DNA of 64,000 bases from Nocardia transvalensis (GCF_015477765.1 NZ_JADLQQ010000013.1:124001-188000); one strand, 5' to 3'; positions 1 to 10,600 are shown, numbered from the stretch's first letter. Made by a program: numbers and translations. The notes: a model not told the origin generated them from the letters alone.

Positions 1-2
1 TT

Positions 3-161
3 TTGCTCGGCGGCGAACCGATCCGGGAGCCGGTGGTGCAGTACGGGCCGTTCGTGATGAATTCACGGCACGAAATCATCGAGGCCATCGAGGATTTCGA
101 GGCCGGGCGAATGGGGCGTATTCCCGCCGAGCACCTGGCTGGGAATCGGCTGGGCGAGTAA
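3..161 (+). CDS. Pirin family protein, C-terminal end (partial)
   Basis: Only the last 52 codons are in the window; the reading frame is entered at base 3 and ends at TAA 159-161. The fragment begins LLGGEPIREPVVQYGPFVMN and continues through an acidic helix to a terminus IPAEHLAGNRLGE. The GGEPI..PVV.YGPFVMN stretch followed by a helix is typical of the C-terminal end of bacterial pirins, cupin-fold iron proteins of which some have quercetinase activity and others act as redox-sensitive cofactors. The catalytic N-terminal cupin with its metal ligands is off the left edge, so activity cannot be judged. Nothing links it to the neighbouring genes. Confidence 0.75.
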   Translation: MLGGEPIREPVVQYGPFVMNSRHEIIEAIEDFEAGRMGRIPAEHLAGNRLGE

Positions 162-293
162 GCGAGTCTCGGCCGTGCGGTTGACAACCACACGCGCCAT
201 CAGAACAGTAGAGCCCGGCGGTTCCCGGCCAACCACAGCGGGGAGTGTCGGTCGGCCCGTCGCACACACATCGCAGCAGACATCGAGGAATAC

Positions 294-602
294 ATGAACG
301 TTCGCAGGCTCATCGTGACCGTGGGCGCGGGATTGGTCACCCTCGCCGCCCCGATCGCCCCGACCGCCGTCGCCGACAACCCCATCCCTACCGGCTCGGC
401 AGGCACCGGCTCGTCCGGCATCGACGATGTCATCGGCGCCACCGGCTCGTCCGGCCTGGCCCAGACCGGTTCGGCGGGTGGTACGTTCAAGAACTGTGAC
501 GAGGCGCGGGCCGCCGGCCGGGCACCGCTGTTCCGGGGCGAGCCGGGCTACTCGCCGCACCTGGATCCGGACGGCACCGGGATGGCCTGCCCGACAGTCT
601 GA
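294..602 (+). CDS. Secreted excalibur calcium-binding domain protein
   Basis: A 102-aa protein with a clear export signal: MNVRRL, then a hydrophobic core (residues 8-23) and an Ala-rich stretch ending near AVADN. A low-complexity Gly/Ser/Thr linker with GSAGTGSSG-like units follows (about 30-62). The C-terminal domain contains NCDEARAAG and LDPDGTGMACP. This is the excalibur motif, an extracellular domain with an EF-hand-like DxDxDGxxC loop found on actinobacterial and Bacillus surface proteins. Here the loop reads LDPDGTGMAC, so some acidic ligands are replaced. Its exact role is unknown. It is a single gene that ends just before a strong hairpin terminator. Confidence 0.85.
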   Translation: MNVRRLIVTVGAGLVTLAAPIAPTAVADNPIPTGSAGTGSSGIDDVIGATGSSGLAQTGSAGGTFKNCDEARAAGRAPLFRGEPGYSPHLDPDGTGMACPTV

Positions 603-620
603 TCCACCCGATAAACGACG

Positions 621-654
621 ACACCCGGTGTGGCACTGCCACACCGGGTGTTTT
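621..654. terminator. Hairpin terminator between convergent genes
   Basis: The arms 621-633 and 639-651 are perfectly complementary (ACACCCGGTGTGG pairs with CCACACCGGGTGT), with one more C-G pair inside, and are followed by TTTTCG. It lies between the plus-strand excalibur gene and the minus-strand DUF3618 gene and could stop transcription from both sides. Confidence 0.85.
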
Positions 655-665
655 CGCTTCGGCCC

Positions 666-890
666 TCAGCGACGGAACAGCTTGACCAGAACCACCAGCA
701 CGACCAGCGCGCCCGCGCCGATCAGGCTGTACTTCACCTTCGGCTCGTTCACCTTCGCGATGATCGCCTGCTTGGTGTTGCCGGCGATCCGCTGCGGGTC
801 GGCCCGCACCGCGAGCTCGTCGAGTGTATTCGCGAGCCGGTTGCGGGCGACTTCGATCTCCCGCTCGATGCGCTCGGTATCCCTCGCCAC
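666..890 (-). CDS. DUF3618 domain-containing small membrane protein
   Basis: A 74-aa protein. I chose the GTG start at 890-888 because AGGAGA lies just upstream and the family begins with the ARDTERIEREIE helix; longer upstream starts lack both features. The N-terminal part is an amphipathic charged helix (ERIEREIEVARNRLANTLDELA), and the C-terminal part is a single hydrophobic segment, SLIGAGALVVLVVLVKLFRR, ending in basic residues. DUF3618 proteins are small actinobacterial membrane-anchored proteins of unknown role. It faces the excalibur gene across a shared terminator and is divergent from the peroxiredoxin gene. Confidence 0.8.
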   Translation of the reverse strand: MARDTERIEREIEVARNRLANTLDELAVRADPQRIAGNTKQAIIAKVNEPKVKYSLIGAGALVVLVVLVKLFRR

Positions 891-987
891 GTTCTCTCCT
901 GTATCCGTTGTCGGTCGCTGACGATCGAGTCTATCCGTCGGTGGGATGTGCCGTCCGCTGTCACAGCCGTGGATTACGGTGCTGGGC

Positions 988-1461
988 ATGACGGAGAATC
1001 ACCGACTCAGTCCGGGCGACACCGCGCCCTCGTTCACCCTGCCCGACGCCGATGGCAAGGAGGTGTCGCTGGCCGATTATCGCGGCCGGAAGGTGATCGT
1101 GTATTTCTACCCGGCCGCCAGCACCCCCGGGTGCACCAAGGAGGCCTGCGATTTCCGGGACAACCTTGCCGAGCTCAACGGTGCCGGTATCGATGTCATC
1201 GGCATCTCCCCCGACAAGCCCGCGAAGCTGGCCAAGTTCCGTGACAACGAGAAACTGACCTTCCCGCTGCTGTCCGATCCGGACCGCGAGGTGCTCAACG
1301 CGTGGGGCGCCTACGGCGAGAAGACCATGTACGGCAAGAAGATCACCGGCGTGATCCGCTCCACCTTCCTCGTCGACGAGGAGGGCAAGATCGCCGTGGC
1401 CCAGTACAACGTCCGCGCCACCGGCCACGTCGCCAAGCTCCGCCGCGACCTGGCTGTCTGA
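988..1461 (+). CDS. bcp: Thioredoxin-dependent peroxiredoxin (Bcp/AhpC-TSA family)
   Basis: A 157-aa cytoplasmic peroxidase that reduces hydrogen and organic peroxides using thioredoxin. The family core is clear: an N-terminal APSFTLPDADGKEVSLADYRG segment, then YPAASTPGCTKEACDFRD. The latter holds the peroxidatic Cys in the PxxxTxxC setting (near residue 47) and a second Cys five residues later, as in Bcp/PrxQ enzymes. The order KLTFPLLSDPDREV, GVIRSTFLVDEEGKI is also typical, and the length matches the family. The ATG at 988 was chosen over the upstream in-frame codon at 946 because homologous proteins begin a few residues before RLSPGD. It ends in a hairpin terminator. Confidence 0.92.
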   Translation: MTENHRLSPGDTAPSFTLPDADGKEVSLADYRGRKVIVYFYPAASTPGCTKEACDFRDNLAELNGAGIDVIGISPDKPAKLAKFRDNEKLTFPLLSDPDREVLNAWGAYGEKTMYGKKITGVIRSTFLVDEEGKIAVAQYNVRATGHVAKLRRDLAV

Positions 1462-1467
1462 ACGAGA

Positions 1468-1492
1468 CCCCCGGCTGCTGCGCAGCCGGGGG
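1468..1492 (+). terminator. Terminator hairpin after bcp
   Basis: CCCCCGGCTGC (1468-1478) pairs perfectly with GCAGCCGGGGG (1482-1492) across a three-base loop, a few bases after the bcp stop codon. There is no T tract, which is common for GC-rich actinobacterial terminators. It runs directly into the tandem repeat that follows. Confidence 0.6.
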
Positions 1493-1622
1493 AACCAGGG
1501 GGCCAGCCAGGGAACCAGAGAGGCCAGCCGGGAAACCAGAGAGGCCAGCCGGGGAACCAGAGGGGCCAGCCGGGAAACCAGAGGGGCCAGCCGGGGGAGC
1601 CGGGGGAGCCGGGGGCCAGCCT
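1493..1622. repeat. GC-rich tandem repeat of about 20-21 bp
   Basis: About five to six imperfect copies of a unit close to GGAAACCAGAGAGGCCAGCC are seen, then two short GGGGGAGCC units. The array lies in the intergenic gap between bcp and the convergent DUF7159-like gene. There are no unique spacers, so it is not a CRISPR. A plus-strand open frame crosses it and would encode a Pro/Gly/Glu/Arg repeat, but it has no coding features. Confidence 0.8.
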
Positions 1623-1671
1623 AGGAGTAAGGGCGGCTCCCTCTCTTCATCCCGGCATATACCTTCTCGTT

Positions 1672-1696
1672 ATCCCGGCATGTTTTGGGCCGGGAT
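1672..1696 (-). terminator. Terminator hairpin at the end of the DUF7159-like gene
   Basis: ATCCCGGC (1672-1679) pairs with GCCGGGAT (1689-1696). The right arm touches the stop codon of the minus-strand gene. A further copy of ATCCCGGCAT lies about 23 bases to the left. Confidence 0.5.
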
Positions 1697-3018
1697 CAAA
1701 CGCGGGGCATGACCTGGGAGGCCCACTGCATCATCAGGCGCCAATGGTTGTCCCACCAGGAGCCGAATTCGGGGGTGCCGAGCTGGGGTGGGGAGGGTTC
1801 GCCGGGGAACAGCAGTTTTTCGTCGGGGGCGACGGCCGGGGCGGTCGGGGCCGCCAGCGGTGGCGCCCCGGCGGATCCGGTCGGGGGCGGGGCCGACGCG
1901 GGTGAGTCGGGTGCCAGCGGTTCCTCCGCCTTCGGGGGCTCCGAGGGTGTGGTGTCGAGTTGACGCACGCCGAGCCGCCGCACACCCTCCGGACCCCAGG
2001 TGAGGGCAGCCGGATCGACGGTCACCACCGAAACCGCAGGGCTGCTGCCCATCGCCGACGAATCGACGTCGGTCACGACGGGATCGCCCGGCCGCTGTTC
2101 GCTCTCGGCCTCGGTCCGCGGGCCGAGCGACAGCGGCTGCTCCACCTCGGGCGTCCGCCTGGTATCCGCGGCGACCCGGGCATCGGCCAGCATCGAATTG
2201 CTGTCCGAGCGCGACCTGCTGCTGATCTCGTACACACCACCGGCGACGATTCCGCCTGCCAGCACACTCGCCGCCGCGAACAGGGCCGCCGTACTCCGCG
2301 TGAACCGGCCACGTTCGCCGTCCGCGCCGTTCTCGGTCGTCTCCGGCAACGCCACGAGGGCGGCGCCGATCGCCGCCGCGGCCACGGCCACCTTGCACGG
2401 CAGGATCGGCGCGCCGAAACCGGCCAGTGCCGCGGCCACCGCGGGCTGTTCGGCGGCGGAACCGATCACCACCACCGCATCCGGTTGCACACCGGCGGCG
2501 TCGAACTGATCCCATGCCGCATGTACGGCGGGGCGCATCGTCTCCTTGGTGATCGCGGCACCCGTCGACGCGATGGCCGAGACCACCCTGTCGCGGTCGG
2601 GTGAGACCAGCGAGAACGCCTGGTATCCGGGCACCACCTCGCAGATCACCAGATGGCCGAATTCGTCGACCCAGTTCATGGCCCGCGCGAGCGCCAGATG
2701 GGCGGACTTGGCCGACACCATCGACGCGTCGTGCCACGCGCCCGAGGCCAGGCCGCTGACTATCGCGCGGCGTTCGGCCGCGTCCCGGTAACACACCGCG
2801 GCGCCGACGATCTCCCGATCCGGGCCTATCTCGTCTGCCAGATTCTCCAGCGCCACCTCGACGGCCTGCGCCAGATCGAGTTTCCCGTCGCCGCGGATCC
2901 GTACCGACCGCTGGACCAGCACCCGTTCGGGCAGCCTGCCGCCGTCGTCGGCCAACGCCACCGCGTGCACGGTGCCGCGTTCGGTGGAAACGCCTAATGT
3001 CACCGCAGATCGAGCCAC
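1696..3018 (-). CDS. DUF7159-like protein with actin/Hsp70-type N-terminal fold and Pro-rich tail
   Basis: A 440-aa protein with a GTG start. Residues 1-210 look like an actin/Hsp70-type ATPase-fold domain: they open with VTLGVSTERGTVHAVAL, a phosphate-loop-like strand, and later have VVVIGSAAEQPAVAAAL. A single hydrophobic segment follows near residues 265-285 (AALFAAASVLAGGIVAGGVY). Beyond it is a long disordered Pro/Ala/Ser region ending in WWDNHWRLMMQWASQVMPRV. Proteins of this build occur in mycobacteria and nocardiae and their function is not established. The layout suggests a cytoplasmic actin-like domain, a membrane anchor and a tail outside. It may be part of an envelope process, but that is inference. 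Confidence 0.6.
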   Translation of the reverse strand: MARSAVTLGVSTERGTVHAVALADDGGRLPERVLVQRSVRIRGDGKLDLAQAVEVALENLADEIGPDREIVGAAVCYRDAAERRAIVSGLASGAWHDASMVSAKSAHLALARAMNWVDEFGHLVICEVVPGYQAFSLVSPDRDRVVSAIASTGAAITKETMRPAVHAAWDQFDAAGVQPDAVVVIGSAAEQPAVAAALAGFGAPILPCKVAVAAAAIGAALVALPETTENGADGERGRFTRSTAALFAAASVLAGGIVAGGVYEISSRSRSDSNSMLADARVAADTRRTPEVEQPLSLGPRTEAESEQRPGDPVVTDVDSSAMGSSPAVSVVTVDPAALTWGPEGVRRLGVRQLDTTPSEPPKAEEPLAPDSPASAPPPTGSAGAPPLAAPTAPAVAPDEKLLFPGEPSPPQLGTPEFGSWWDNHWRLMMQWASQVMPRV

Positions 3019-3176
3019 AGATCACGCCTCCGATGCACTGAGAGAAACCGCCACCAGGTACTCCTACTCGGTATGTGTTCGTCACCACTTCCGGCACGGA
3101 TGGGTTATGAGTGACAACGAAACCGGACACGGACGGCGTAGCCGCGTGTCATCCGCGTGTCGCTACGACTAGCCTG

Positions 3177-3914
3177 ATGGTTGTGGTGGAAGCGCGTGCG
3201 GCAACGAAGTCGAGTCGACGTCCGGACCCCGCATTGGAGTTGCAGGACGACCCGCAGGAGTTGATGCCCCGACGCCGCCCCACCCAGGAGCGCAGCAAGC
3301 GCAAATTCGACGCGCTGCTCCAAGCCTCGCGCGAACTGCTGGTGGAGGTCGGATTCGAATCGTTCACCTGTGAGGAGGTCGCGGCCCGCGCGGAGGTGCC
3401 GATCGGCACGCTGTATCAGTTCTTCGCCAACAAATACGTGATCGTCTGTGAGCTCAATCGCCAGGACCTGGTGGCGGTCTCGCAGGAGCTGGCCGACTTC
3501 CACGGCGAGATCCCGTCGATGGACTGGCTGCGGCACATGAACAAGCTGGTCGATCACCTGGCCGAGCTGTGGATGACCGATCCGTCGCGCCGCGAGGTGT
3601 GGCTGGCGATGCAGTCCACCCCCTCCACGCGCGCCACCGGCGCGATTCACGAGAAGGAATTCGCCGAGGTGGTCCAGCAGATGCTGCGGCCGCTGATGCC
3701 CCGTACCCCACGGGCCCGGCGCTCGATGATGGCGCAGGTGCTGGTGCACGTGGTGTATTCGATGCTGAACTTCTCCGTCCAGGACGGCCTGCGCCATGAG
3801 GACGCCGTCGCCGAGCTGAAGCGGCTGATGGTCGCGTATCTGCTTGTCGCCGAGAAGGAATCCCGCATGGGCGGGCAGCGGGAGGCCACGGCCAAGAACG
3901 TGCCGGGGCAATAA
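3177..3914 (+). CDS. TetR family transcriptional regulator
   Basis: A 245-aa DNA-binding regulator. The N-terminal helix-turn-helix is typical: ERSKRKFDALLQASRELLVE, then EVAARAEVPIGTLYQFFANK, the classic TetR recognition-helix pattern (about residues 45-90). The rest is an all-helical ligand-binding and dimerisation domain with several Met/Leu-rich helices. The ATG at 3177 was chosen because the upstream extension lacks family character. It converges on acpS-fas. In mycobacteria a TetR-type regulator (FasR) controls the fas-acpS operon, so this gene is a candidate regulator of the same genes here, but the sequence alone cannot prove that. Confidence 0.85.
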   Translation: MVVVEARAATKSSRRPDPALELQDDPQELMPRRRPTQERSKRKFDALLQASRELLVEVGFESFTCEEVAARAEVPIGTLYQFFANKYVIVCELNRQDLVAVSQELADFHGEIPSMDWLRHMNKLVDHLAELWMTDPSRREVWLAMQSTPSTRATGAIHEKEFAEVVQQMLRPLMPRTPRARRSMMAQVLVHVVYSMLNFSVQDGLRHEDAVAELKRLMVAYLLVAEKESRMGGQREATAKNVPGQ

Positions 3915-4006
3915 AGGGGCTGCGCTGCCCGGGCTATAAAGGGGCTGCACTGCCGGCCATACGGGGGCTGCACGCCCAGGCCATAAAAGGGGCTGCACGC
4001 CGGGGA
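3911..4006. repeat. Four-copy tandem repeat of about 24 bp between convergent genes
   Basis: Four imperfect units begin at 3911, 3936, 3959 and 3983, each opening ATAAAGGGGCTGC or a close variant and ending in a GCCGGCC-like segment. The array fills the gap between the TetR gene and acpS. It resembles the bcp-side array in style but not in sequence. Confidence 0.8.
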
Positions 4007-4020
4007 CGGTGCGGGGAAGC

Positions 4021-4443
4021 CTAGTGCTCGATCAGATCGGCTAGTTCGCCCGGATCCTCCAGCACCACCATGGCGGCGGCCGTGTCTCCGTCGTGGGTGA
4101 TGGACAGATGCACCCGGGCGCGGGGCAGGAATTCTGCGGCCAGGCCGTGCAGTTTGATGCTGGGCCGCCCCCAGGCGTCGTTCACCACTTCGATGAGGGG
4201 ATAGGGATTGTCGCCGATCTGCGGACGGCGGGCGAAGCGCGAGGACGCCCATGCCTTGAGCACGGCCTCCTTGGCCGCCCACCGGGCCGCATAGCTGCGC
4301 GCCGGATCGGTTCCCTTGCTCTCGCAGTAGCGCCGCTCACCGGCGGTGAAACTCTCGCGGAGCATGGTTGTTCCGGTGCGCTGCAGCTGCTCGGCGAACT
4401 CGGAGATGGTCACCAGGTCCAGGCCGATCCCAAGAATCGTCAA
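4021..4443 (-). CDS. acpS: Holo-[acyl-carrier-protein] synthase
   Basis: A 140-aa enzyme that transfers 4'-phosphopantetheine from CoA to a serine of the acyl-carrier domain. Family motifs are clear: an N-terminal GIGLDLVTISEF with the Mg-binding Asp, ERRYCESK, then AARWAAKEAVLKAW with the metal-binding Glu, and a C-terminal SITHDGDTAAAMVVLE. A TTG start at 4443 is preferred: GAGGGG lies just before it and the protein then begins MTILGIGLDL, as in homologues. An in-frame TTG at 4455 is the alternative. The gene lies directly downstream of fas on the same strand, as fas-acpS pairs do in mycobacteria, so its partner is almost certainly the ACP domain of that synthase. Confidence 0.93.
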   Translation of the reverse strand: MTILGIGLDLVTISEFAEQLQRTGTTMLRESFTAGERRYCESKGTDPARSYAARWAAKEAVLKAWASSRFARRPQIGDNPYPLIEVVNDAWGRPSIKLHGLAAEFLPRARVHLSITHDGDTAAAMVVLEDPGELADLIEH

Positions 4444-4621
4444 CGCGCCCCTCAACCTCGATGTAGTGCGGCCACCAAAACGACCGCATGCCAGCCAACC
4501 TCGGCAATGCTAACCCCCGCCCCGCCTGCGGCGGGGAACAAGAAGGAGCTACCCGCGGGGAACGTACGTCCCTCCCGGTCCCGCGTGCATCCCTCGTGGC
4601 CCCGCGTGGCCCCGCGTGCGT

Positions 4622-4662
4622 CCCTCGTGGCCCCGGCGTGCTTGTCGCCGGGACCACGAGGG
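4622..4662 (-). terminator. GC-rich hairpin downstream of fas
   Basis: A 17-nt left arm (4622-4638) and right arm (4646-4662) pair with one mismatch (CCCTCGTGG... with ...CCACGAGGG). It sits about ten bases past the fas stop codon. It may end or attenuate the fas transcript before acpS. The surrounding 4540-4640 holds imperfect direct repeats of CCCTCGTGGCCCCGCGTG. Confidence 0.55.
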
Positions 4663-4670
4663 TTGCGGGA

Positions 4671-7600
4671 TTACTTGCAGCCGGTTCCCGGAACGGTGTA
4701 CACGCCGTTCTCGGTCAGCCGAGCCTCGTGCGACAGCAGCACGTCGGCCTCCAACTGCCGGGCCTGCTTGGCCGGGGTGCCGTCGGCGCCCAGGCGCCGA
4801 TCGGCGGGCCGCTCGTACAGCGGGGCGCCACCGCACATGGCCTCGACGAACCGCTGGCGCCCGGCCAGCTGCCGCTCTTCGGCGCGGCGCAGGTACTCCG
4901 CACGCCGCTGCGGGTCGATGGCCTCGATGAACGCCTGCGGATGCACGACGGCCAACAGCCCCGACACATGCCCGAAGCCGAGCGAGGTGACCAGACCGGC
5001 CTTGAGCGGGAACCGATCCGCGAACTTCAGCGGTTCGCGCACCCACACCAGATGCGGGTACTCGGCCATCTTCTCGTCGACACAGTCGAGGCTGCGGTTG
5101 GGCGGCACCACACCTTGTTCGAGCACCTGGCACAGGCCGATCAGCTGGAACGCCGCCGCGCCGCCCTTCGCATGCCCGGTGAGGGACTTCTGCGAAACCA
5201 CGAACAGCGGAGCGCCTTCCGAGCGACCCAACGCATCGGCCAGCCGCTCGTGCAGCTCGGACTCGTTGGGATCGTTGGCGGCGGTCGAGGTGTCGTGCTT
5301 GGAGATCACCGCGATGTCGTCCGGCGTGACACCGAGCTTGCGCAGCTCTGCCGCCAGCCGGGATTCCGTACCGCCCCGGCCCGCACCCAGCGCCCCGAGT
5401 CCCGGCGCCGGAATCGAGGTGTGCACGCCGTCGGCGAACGACTGCGCATAGGCCACCACGCCGAGCACCGGCAGGCCCATCTCCACCGCGACACTGCCGC
5501 GGGCCAGCAGAATCGTGCCGCCACCCTGTGATTCGACGAACCCACCCCGGCGCCGGTCGTTGGCGCGGGAGAAGTAGCGGTCGCTGATGCCCTTGGCGCT
5601 CATGGCCGCCGAATCCGCGGTCGCCGACATGTCACCGAAGCCGACGATGCCCTCGATCCCGAGATCGTCGAACCCACCGGCGACGACGAGATCGGCCTTG
5701 CCGAGCTTGATCTTGTCGACGCCCTCCTCGACCGACACCGCCGCCGTCGCGCACGCGGCGACCGGATGGATCATCGCGCCGTAGCTGCCGACATAGGACT
5801 GAACCACATGTGCCAGTGCGACATTCGGCAGCGCCTCCTGCAGGATGTCGTTGGCGCGCGGCTCGCCCAGCAGGTTGTCGATGTAGAGCGAGCGCATCGA
5901 CGACATGCCGCCCATACCGGTGCCCTGGGTGTTGGCGACCATCGCCGGGTGCAGCCAGGTCATCAGTTCGGCCGGGGTGAATCCGGAGGACAGGAACGCG
6001 TCCACGGTGCAGACGATGTTCCACAGCGCTACCCGGTCCACCGAACTCGCCATATCGGGCGAGATGCCCCACTTGGTGGGATCCCAGCCGGTGGGGATCT
6101 GGCCGCCGACCGTGCGTGACAGCTTCGCCTTGCGCGGAACCCGAATCTCGGTGCCCGCCTTGCGGGTAACGGTCCAGTCACTTCCTCCCTCGGAGGCGGG
6201 GGTGATGATCGTGGAATCCGGGTTCGCCGCGTAGAACGCCCGCGCCTCGGCCTCGCTGTTGACCACGAAGCTCAGGTCCTTGTCGAGGAACACCGAGGTG
6301 AGCAGTGGCGCGGTGTTGTCGGTCATCGCGCCGTCGTCGCCGTAGCGGCGGATGCCGCAGCGCTCGACCACCGCGTCGTGATACCGCTCGGCCAGCTCGG
6401 ATTCGTCGACGTACTCACCGGATTCGGTGTCGTACCAGCCCGGCTTGGGATCGTTCTCCCAGGTGACCATGCCGGTCGTCCACGCCAGCTCGAGCACACC
6501 GGCCGCGGAGAGGCGGTCTTCGACCTCCATCTCGAAGCGGGTGCGCGAGGACCCGTACGGACCGAGCTCGCCCGCGCCGACGATGACGACCATGTCGTGC
6601 AGCTCCGCGGTGACCGAATCCCATTCGGGGACCGGCAGTTTCGAGGTTCGTGTCGGCGGAGCGGGCAGGGCGGCGACGGTCCGCGTCTGCGGGGCGTCGC
6701 GGTCGTCCTCCTCGTCGCTCCGGCCGATGCCGGAATCCTTCGCCAGCGCAGGCAGATCCAGCTTCGCCCGCGCCAGACCACCGGTCAGGTCGATCTGCTG
6801 CGGCCCGGTGGCGGTCACCACCCGCGCCCGCGAGGTGCACCACTTGAGCAGTTCGTCGGCCATCTCCTGAGTGGACCACGTTTGCACACCGGCCTTTTCG
6901 ACCGCGGCCACCAGAGGATCGTTGTGGCCCATCAGCCCGGTGCCGCGCACCCAGCCGATCAGCGCGTGCACCAGCGTGACCCGGTGCGCCCACGACTTCT
7001 CCGCGCGCCACTTGGCGACGACGGCGTCCAGCGCCGCCTTGGATTCGCCGTAGGCGCCGTCCCCGCCGAACATGCCGCGATTGGGCGAACCCGGCAGCAC
7101 CACATGCAGTTTCGAGTCGACGTCGTGGTCGGCGCCGAGCATGGACAGCCCGCCGATCAACCGTTCCACCGACCACAGCAGGACCCGCATCTCCATTTCG
7201 GCGCGCGCACCCGCGTCGGAGAGGTCACCGGCCACCCGGGGCGCCGCGAACGGCAGCAGCAGCGTCGGGGTCATCGCCGGTTTCACGAGGACCTTCGCGC
7301 CACCGGCATTATCGGTCTGCTCGTTGCCGACCCAGTCGATGAGCGCGTCGACATCCTGGTAGGAGGCCATGTTCGCGGCCACCACCCAGAGCGCGGCACC
7401 GTGACGGGCGTGCTCGCGGTAGAGCTGCTTGTAGAAGGCCAGCCGCCCGTCGTCCAGCCTGGAGGTGGTGACCACGACCGTGGCGCCGCCGCCGAGCAGC
7501 CGAGCGGTGACCGCGGCCGCGATGGACCCCTTGCTGGCCCCGGTGATCACCGCGGTATCCGACGACCAGGCGCCCGCCTCGGTCGTGTCGAGGGCCGCCT

Positions 7601-10600
7601 CGGCAATGCGCTCGTACACTCCGGCGAGCACCGAGCGGGCCTGCTTCATGGCCCGCTGGCGCCACCAGTTGGCCTGCGCCGCAACGGCTTCGCCCGCGCC
7701 GAGATGTCCGTCGACGGGCAGTTCGGCAATATCGCTGTCGTCGCCGAGCCACAGCCGGGCCAGATCCTCACGGGCCGAGGCCCAGCGGTCGTCGATGAGC
7801 ACCGCCTTGCGGGCGTCGAACACCGGCGCGACCAGCCGCGGCCAATCGCTGCCGAGTTCCGCCGAGACCAGGTCGACCAGCGATTCGTCGGTCGCCTCCG
7901 GTGCGGAGACCTGCTCCGACAACCCCAATTGCTCGAGCACCACCCGCGCCGCGGTCGCCAGCACGCCGTCGCGGCCGGTGATCTGCTCGGTGAATTCACC
8001 CAGCGCCGCCGCATCCACGGTGCCGCCACCACCACCGCCGGCCGTGGGCAGCGCCACGCTGATCCCGCGCCGCGCCGCCACCGACTGCACGGCGGCGTCG
8101 ATCGCGGCATCCACCGCGGCTCCGTCGGTGAGTGCGCCCGACACCAGGCCGCCCAGGTCGCCGCCGCGCACGCTGGTGCCCTCGCGGGTACCCAGCGACA
8201 CCTCGGCGGTGACGTGATGGGCCCAGCCGTCGCCGAGCTGCCACACCTTCTTCACGCGGTCCGCGACGGCCGCCGGGCGCTTGCCGGAGGGACCGAACAC
8301 CTTGCGCAGGTGATCGCCGATGGCATCGGACAGCACCGATCCGAACGGCTTGTAGGTGCGCGCCAACCGGTCCACGGTCGCCGACAACGCGCCCATATCC
8401 GCATCGGCGGCACCGTCGATGGCACCCAGCGACAGCTCCGAGCCGAGGTCGACCAGCAGCTGGTTTCGCCGTGAGGACACCCCGTCGCACAGGCCCTCGA
8501 TGGTGTCCACCGGGCCGATCTGGTCCAGCCGCAGCTTGGTCCACAGCGCGATGAGCACGCGGGTGGCGTCGGCCGCGGTGAACGGGATGTCATCGGGACG
8601 CGGGCCCCCGGCGGGGGCAGGCGCAGGCGCGGCGCTCGGCGCGGCTGCCGCGGGAGCGGCCGGAATCTGTTCGACAACGGCCTCTTCCGGCTCGTCGGCC
8701 GGGGCGGGGTCGGTATCGGTGGAGTACACGATTGCCGCCTCGCGCTCGATATTGAGCACCTCCACCTTGGTGGTGGCGAACTGCGGCAGCTTGAGGGTGT
8801 TGGTCGCCAGGTTCGCCACCGTCGGCGTTGCGGCGACGCCGATTTCGACGAACCGGTCCACGCCGAGGCCGCCGTGCGCGGTGTCGGTGAACAGCAGATC
8901 CTGGGTCTCGATCCAGCGCACCGGGCTGGCGAACTGCCAGGCCAGCAGTTCGATCAGCACCACCCGGCACAGCTCGGTCGGGCGCTGCGTCCACGAATCC
9001 CAGTCCGCCAGCACCCGCGCCAGCGGTTCCGAGGGAACGTAGTCGGCGATCTCGGCGATGAAATCGCGTTCGAGCGAGAACGGCCGCGGCACCAGGTTCG
9101 GAATATAGCGTCCGGCAAGGACTTCCGGATGCAGGTCGGCGGGCAGCAGCTCCTCGAGTTTGGTGCGGAACTCGGGCACGCCCTTGCGCAGCACCGTCGA
9201 GTGGAACGGCACGTCGATGCCGGGCACCAGCACGAAGGCGCGCTTACCGCCGAATTCCACACGGCGGCGCTCGATTTCGGCCTCCAGCTCCTCGAGTCCG
9301 CGCACCGTACCCGCGATCGCGTACTGCGAACCACGCAGGTTCAGGTTCACGACCTCCAAAAATTCACCAGCACGAGCCGCCACTGTTGCGACGAAATCGA
9401 CGACCTCGGCATCGGGCAGCCCGATCTGGGACGGGCGGATGGCGGCCATCCGATAGTCGCTGCGGCCCTGGGCATCCCGCGGCACCAGCTCGTGCATGGC
9501 CGAGCCGCGCTGGAACACCACCTCCAGCACCGCCTCCAGCGGCAGCACACCGGCCACGGCGGCGAGCGCGTTGTATTCGCCGACCGAATGCCCGGCCAGC
9601 ATCGCGCCCTCCACGAACGCACCGGCCTCCCGCAACTCCGCGACCTGCGCGACCCCGAGGGTGGCCATCGCGACCTGCGTGAACTGGGTCAGGTGCAGAA
9701 CTCCCTGTGGGTGGCGGTATTCCACGCCGCGTGCCCGCAGGTAGGTCGGGTTGTCGCGCACCACGGCGAGGATGGAGAAGCCCAACGCCTCGCGGGTGTG
9801 CTTGTCGGCGCGATCCCAGACCTGTTTGGCGGCCTTCGACCGCGACCGCGCGTCCAGGCCCATCCCCTTGGCCTGAATGCCCTGTCCGGGGAAGGCGTAG
9901 ACGGTCTTCGGCGCCGCGATGCGGCCGGTGGCGGCCACCACCAGAGCGCCACCGGTCCGGCAGGACACCTCCACGATCTCGCTGCCGCGGTCCACCGCGA
10001 TCCGCTCGACCCGAACATCGATCTCGGCGCCGGGGCGCACCATGCCCAGGAAGCGGGTGGTCCAGGCGGTCAAAGCCCGTGGCGGCAGCGGGGATTCGGG
10101 ATCCACGGCCGTCACCGCGTGCTGGGCGGCGGCCGACAGCCACATGCCGTGCACGATCGGGCCGCCCAGACCCGCGAGCTTGGCGGCGGCATCGCTGGTG
10201 TGGATCGGGTTGTGGTCGCCGGACACCTCGGCGAAGGCGCCCATCGCCCACGGCGCGGTGATCGTCACGTCGCGACGACGCCGCCTGGGCGTGTCCGTCG
10301 CCTCGGCCGCCGTACCGGCGGCCCGCGGCGGATCGGCGAGTTCGCCGTCACCGGTGCGGCCGCGAATGGCGAAGCGCTCCACCAGTTTCGCCACGGCCGG
10401 GGTCTCGAGACCGTGATCGCGCATGGCGCCGACGGTCACGCGAACCTCGACCACGCGGCCCAGATCGGTGTCGGCCACGGAGGTGGCTTCGGCACGCACG
10501 GCGAGAACCGCGGGCTCGCCGGGCAATTCGCGCACCAGCTCGATCTGGTGGTCCAGATGCACCAGATCCAGCATGCCCTCGATGACGCTGGTGCCCTCGG

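Noticed and set aside
1493..1622. Possible CRISPR array
   Set aside because: Units are directly adjacent with no unique spacers and no cas genes are present.
1302..1712. Open frame encoding Pro/Gly/Glu/Arg repeats over the tandem array
   Set aside because: Starts inside bcp in another frame and merely translates the 20-bp repeat; no ribosome site or domain.
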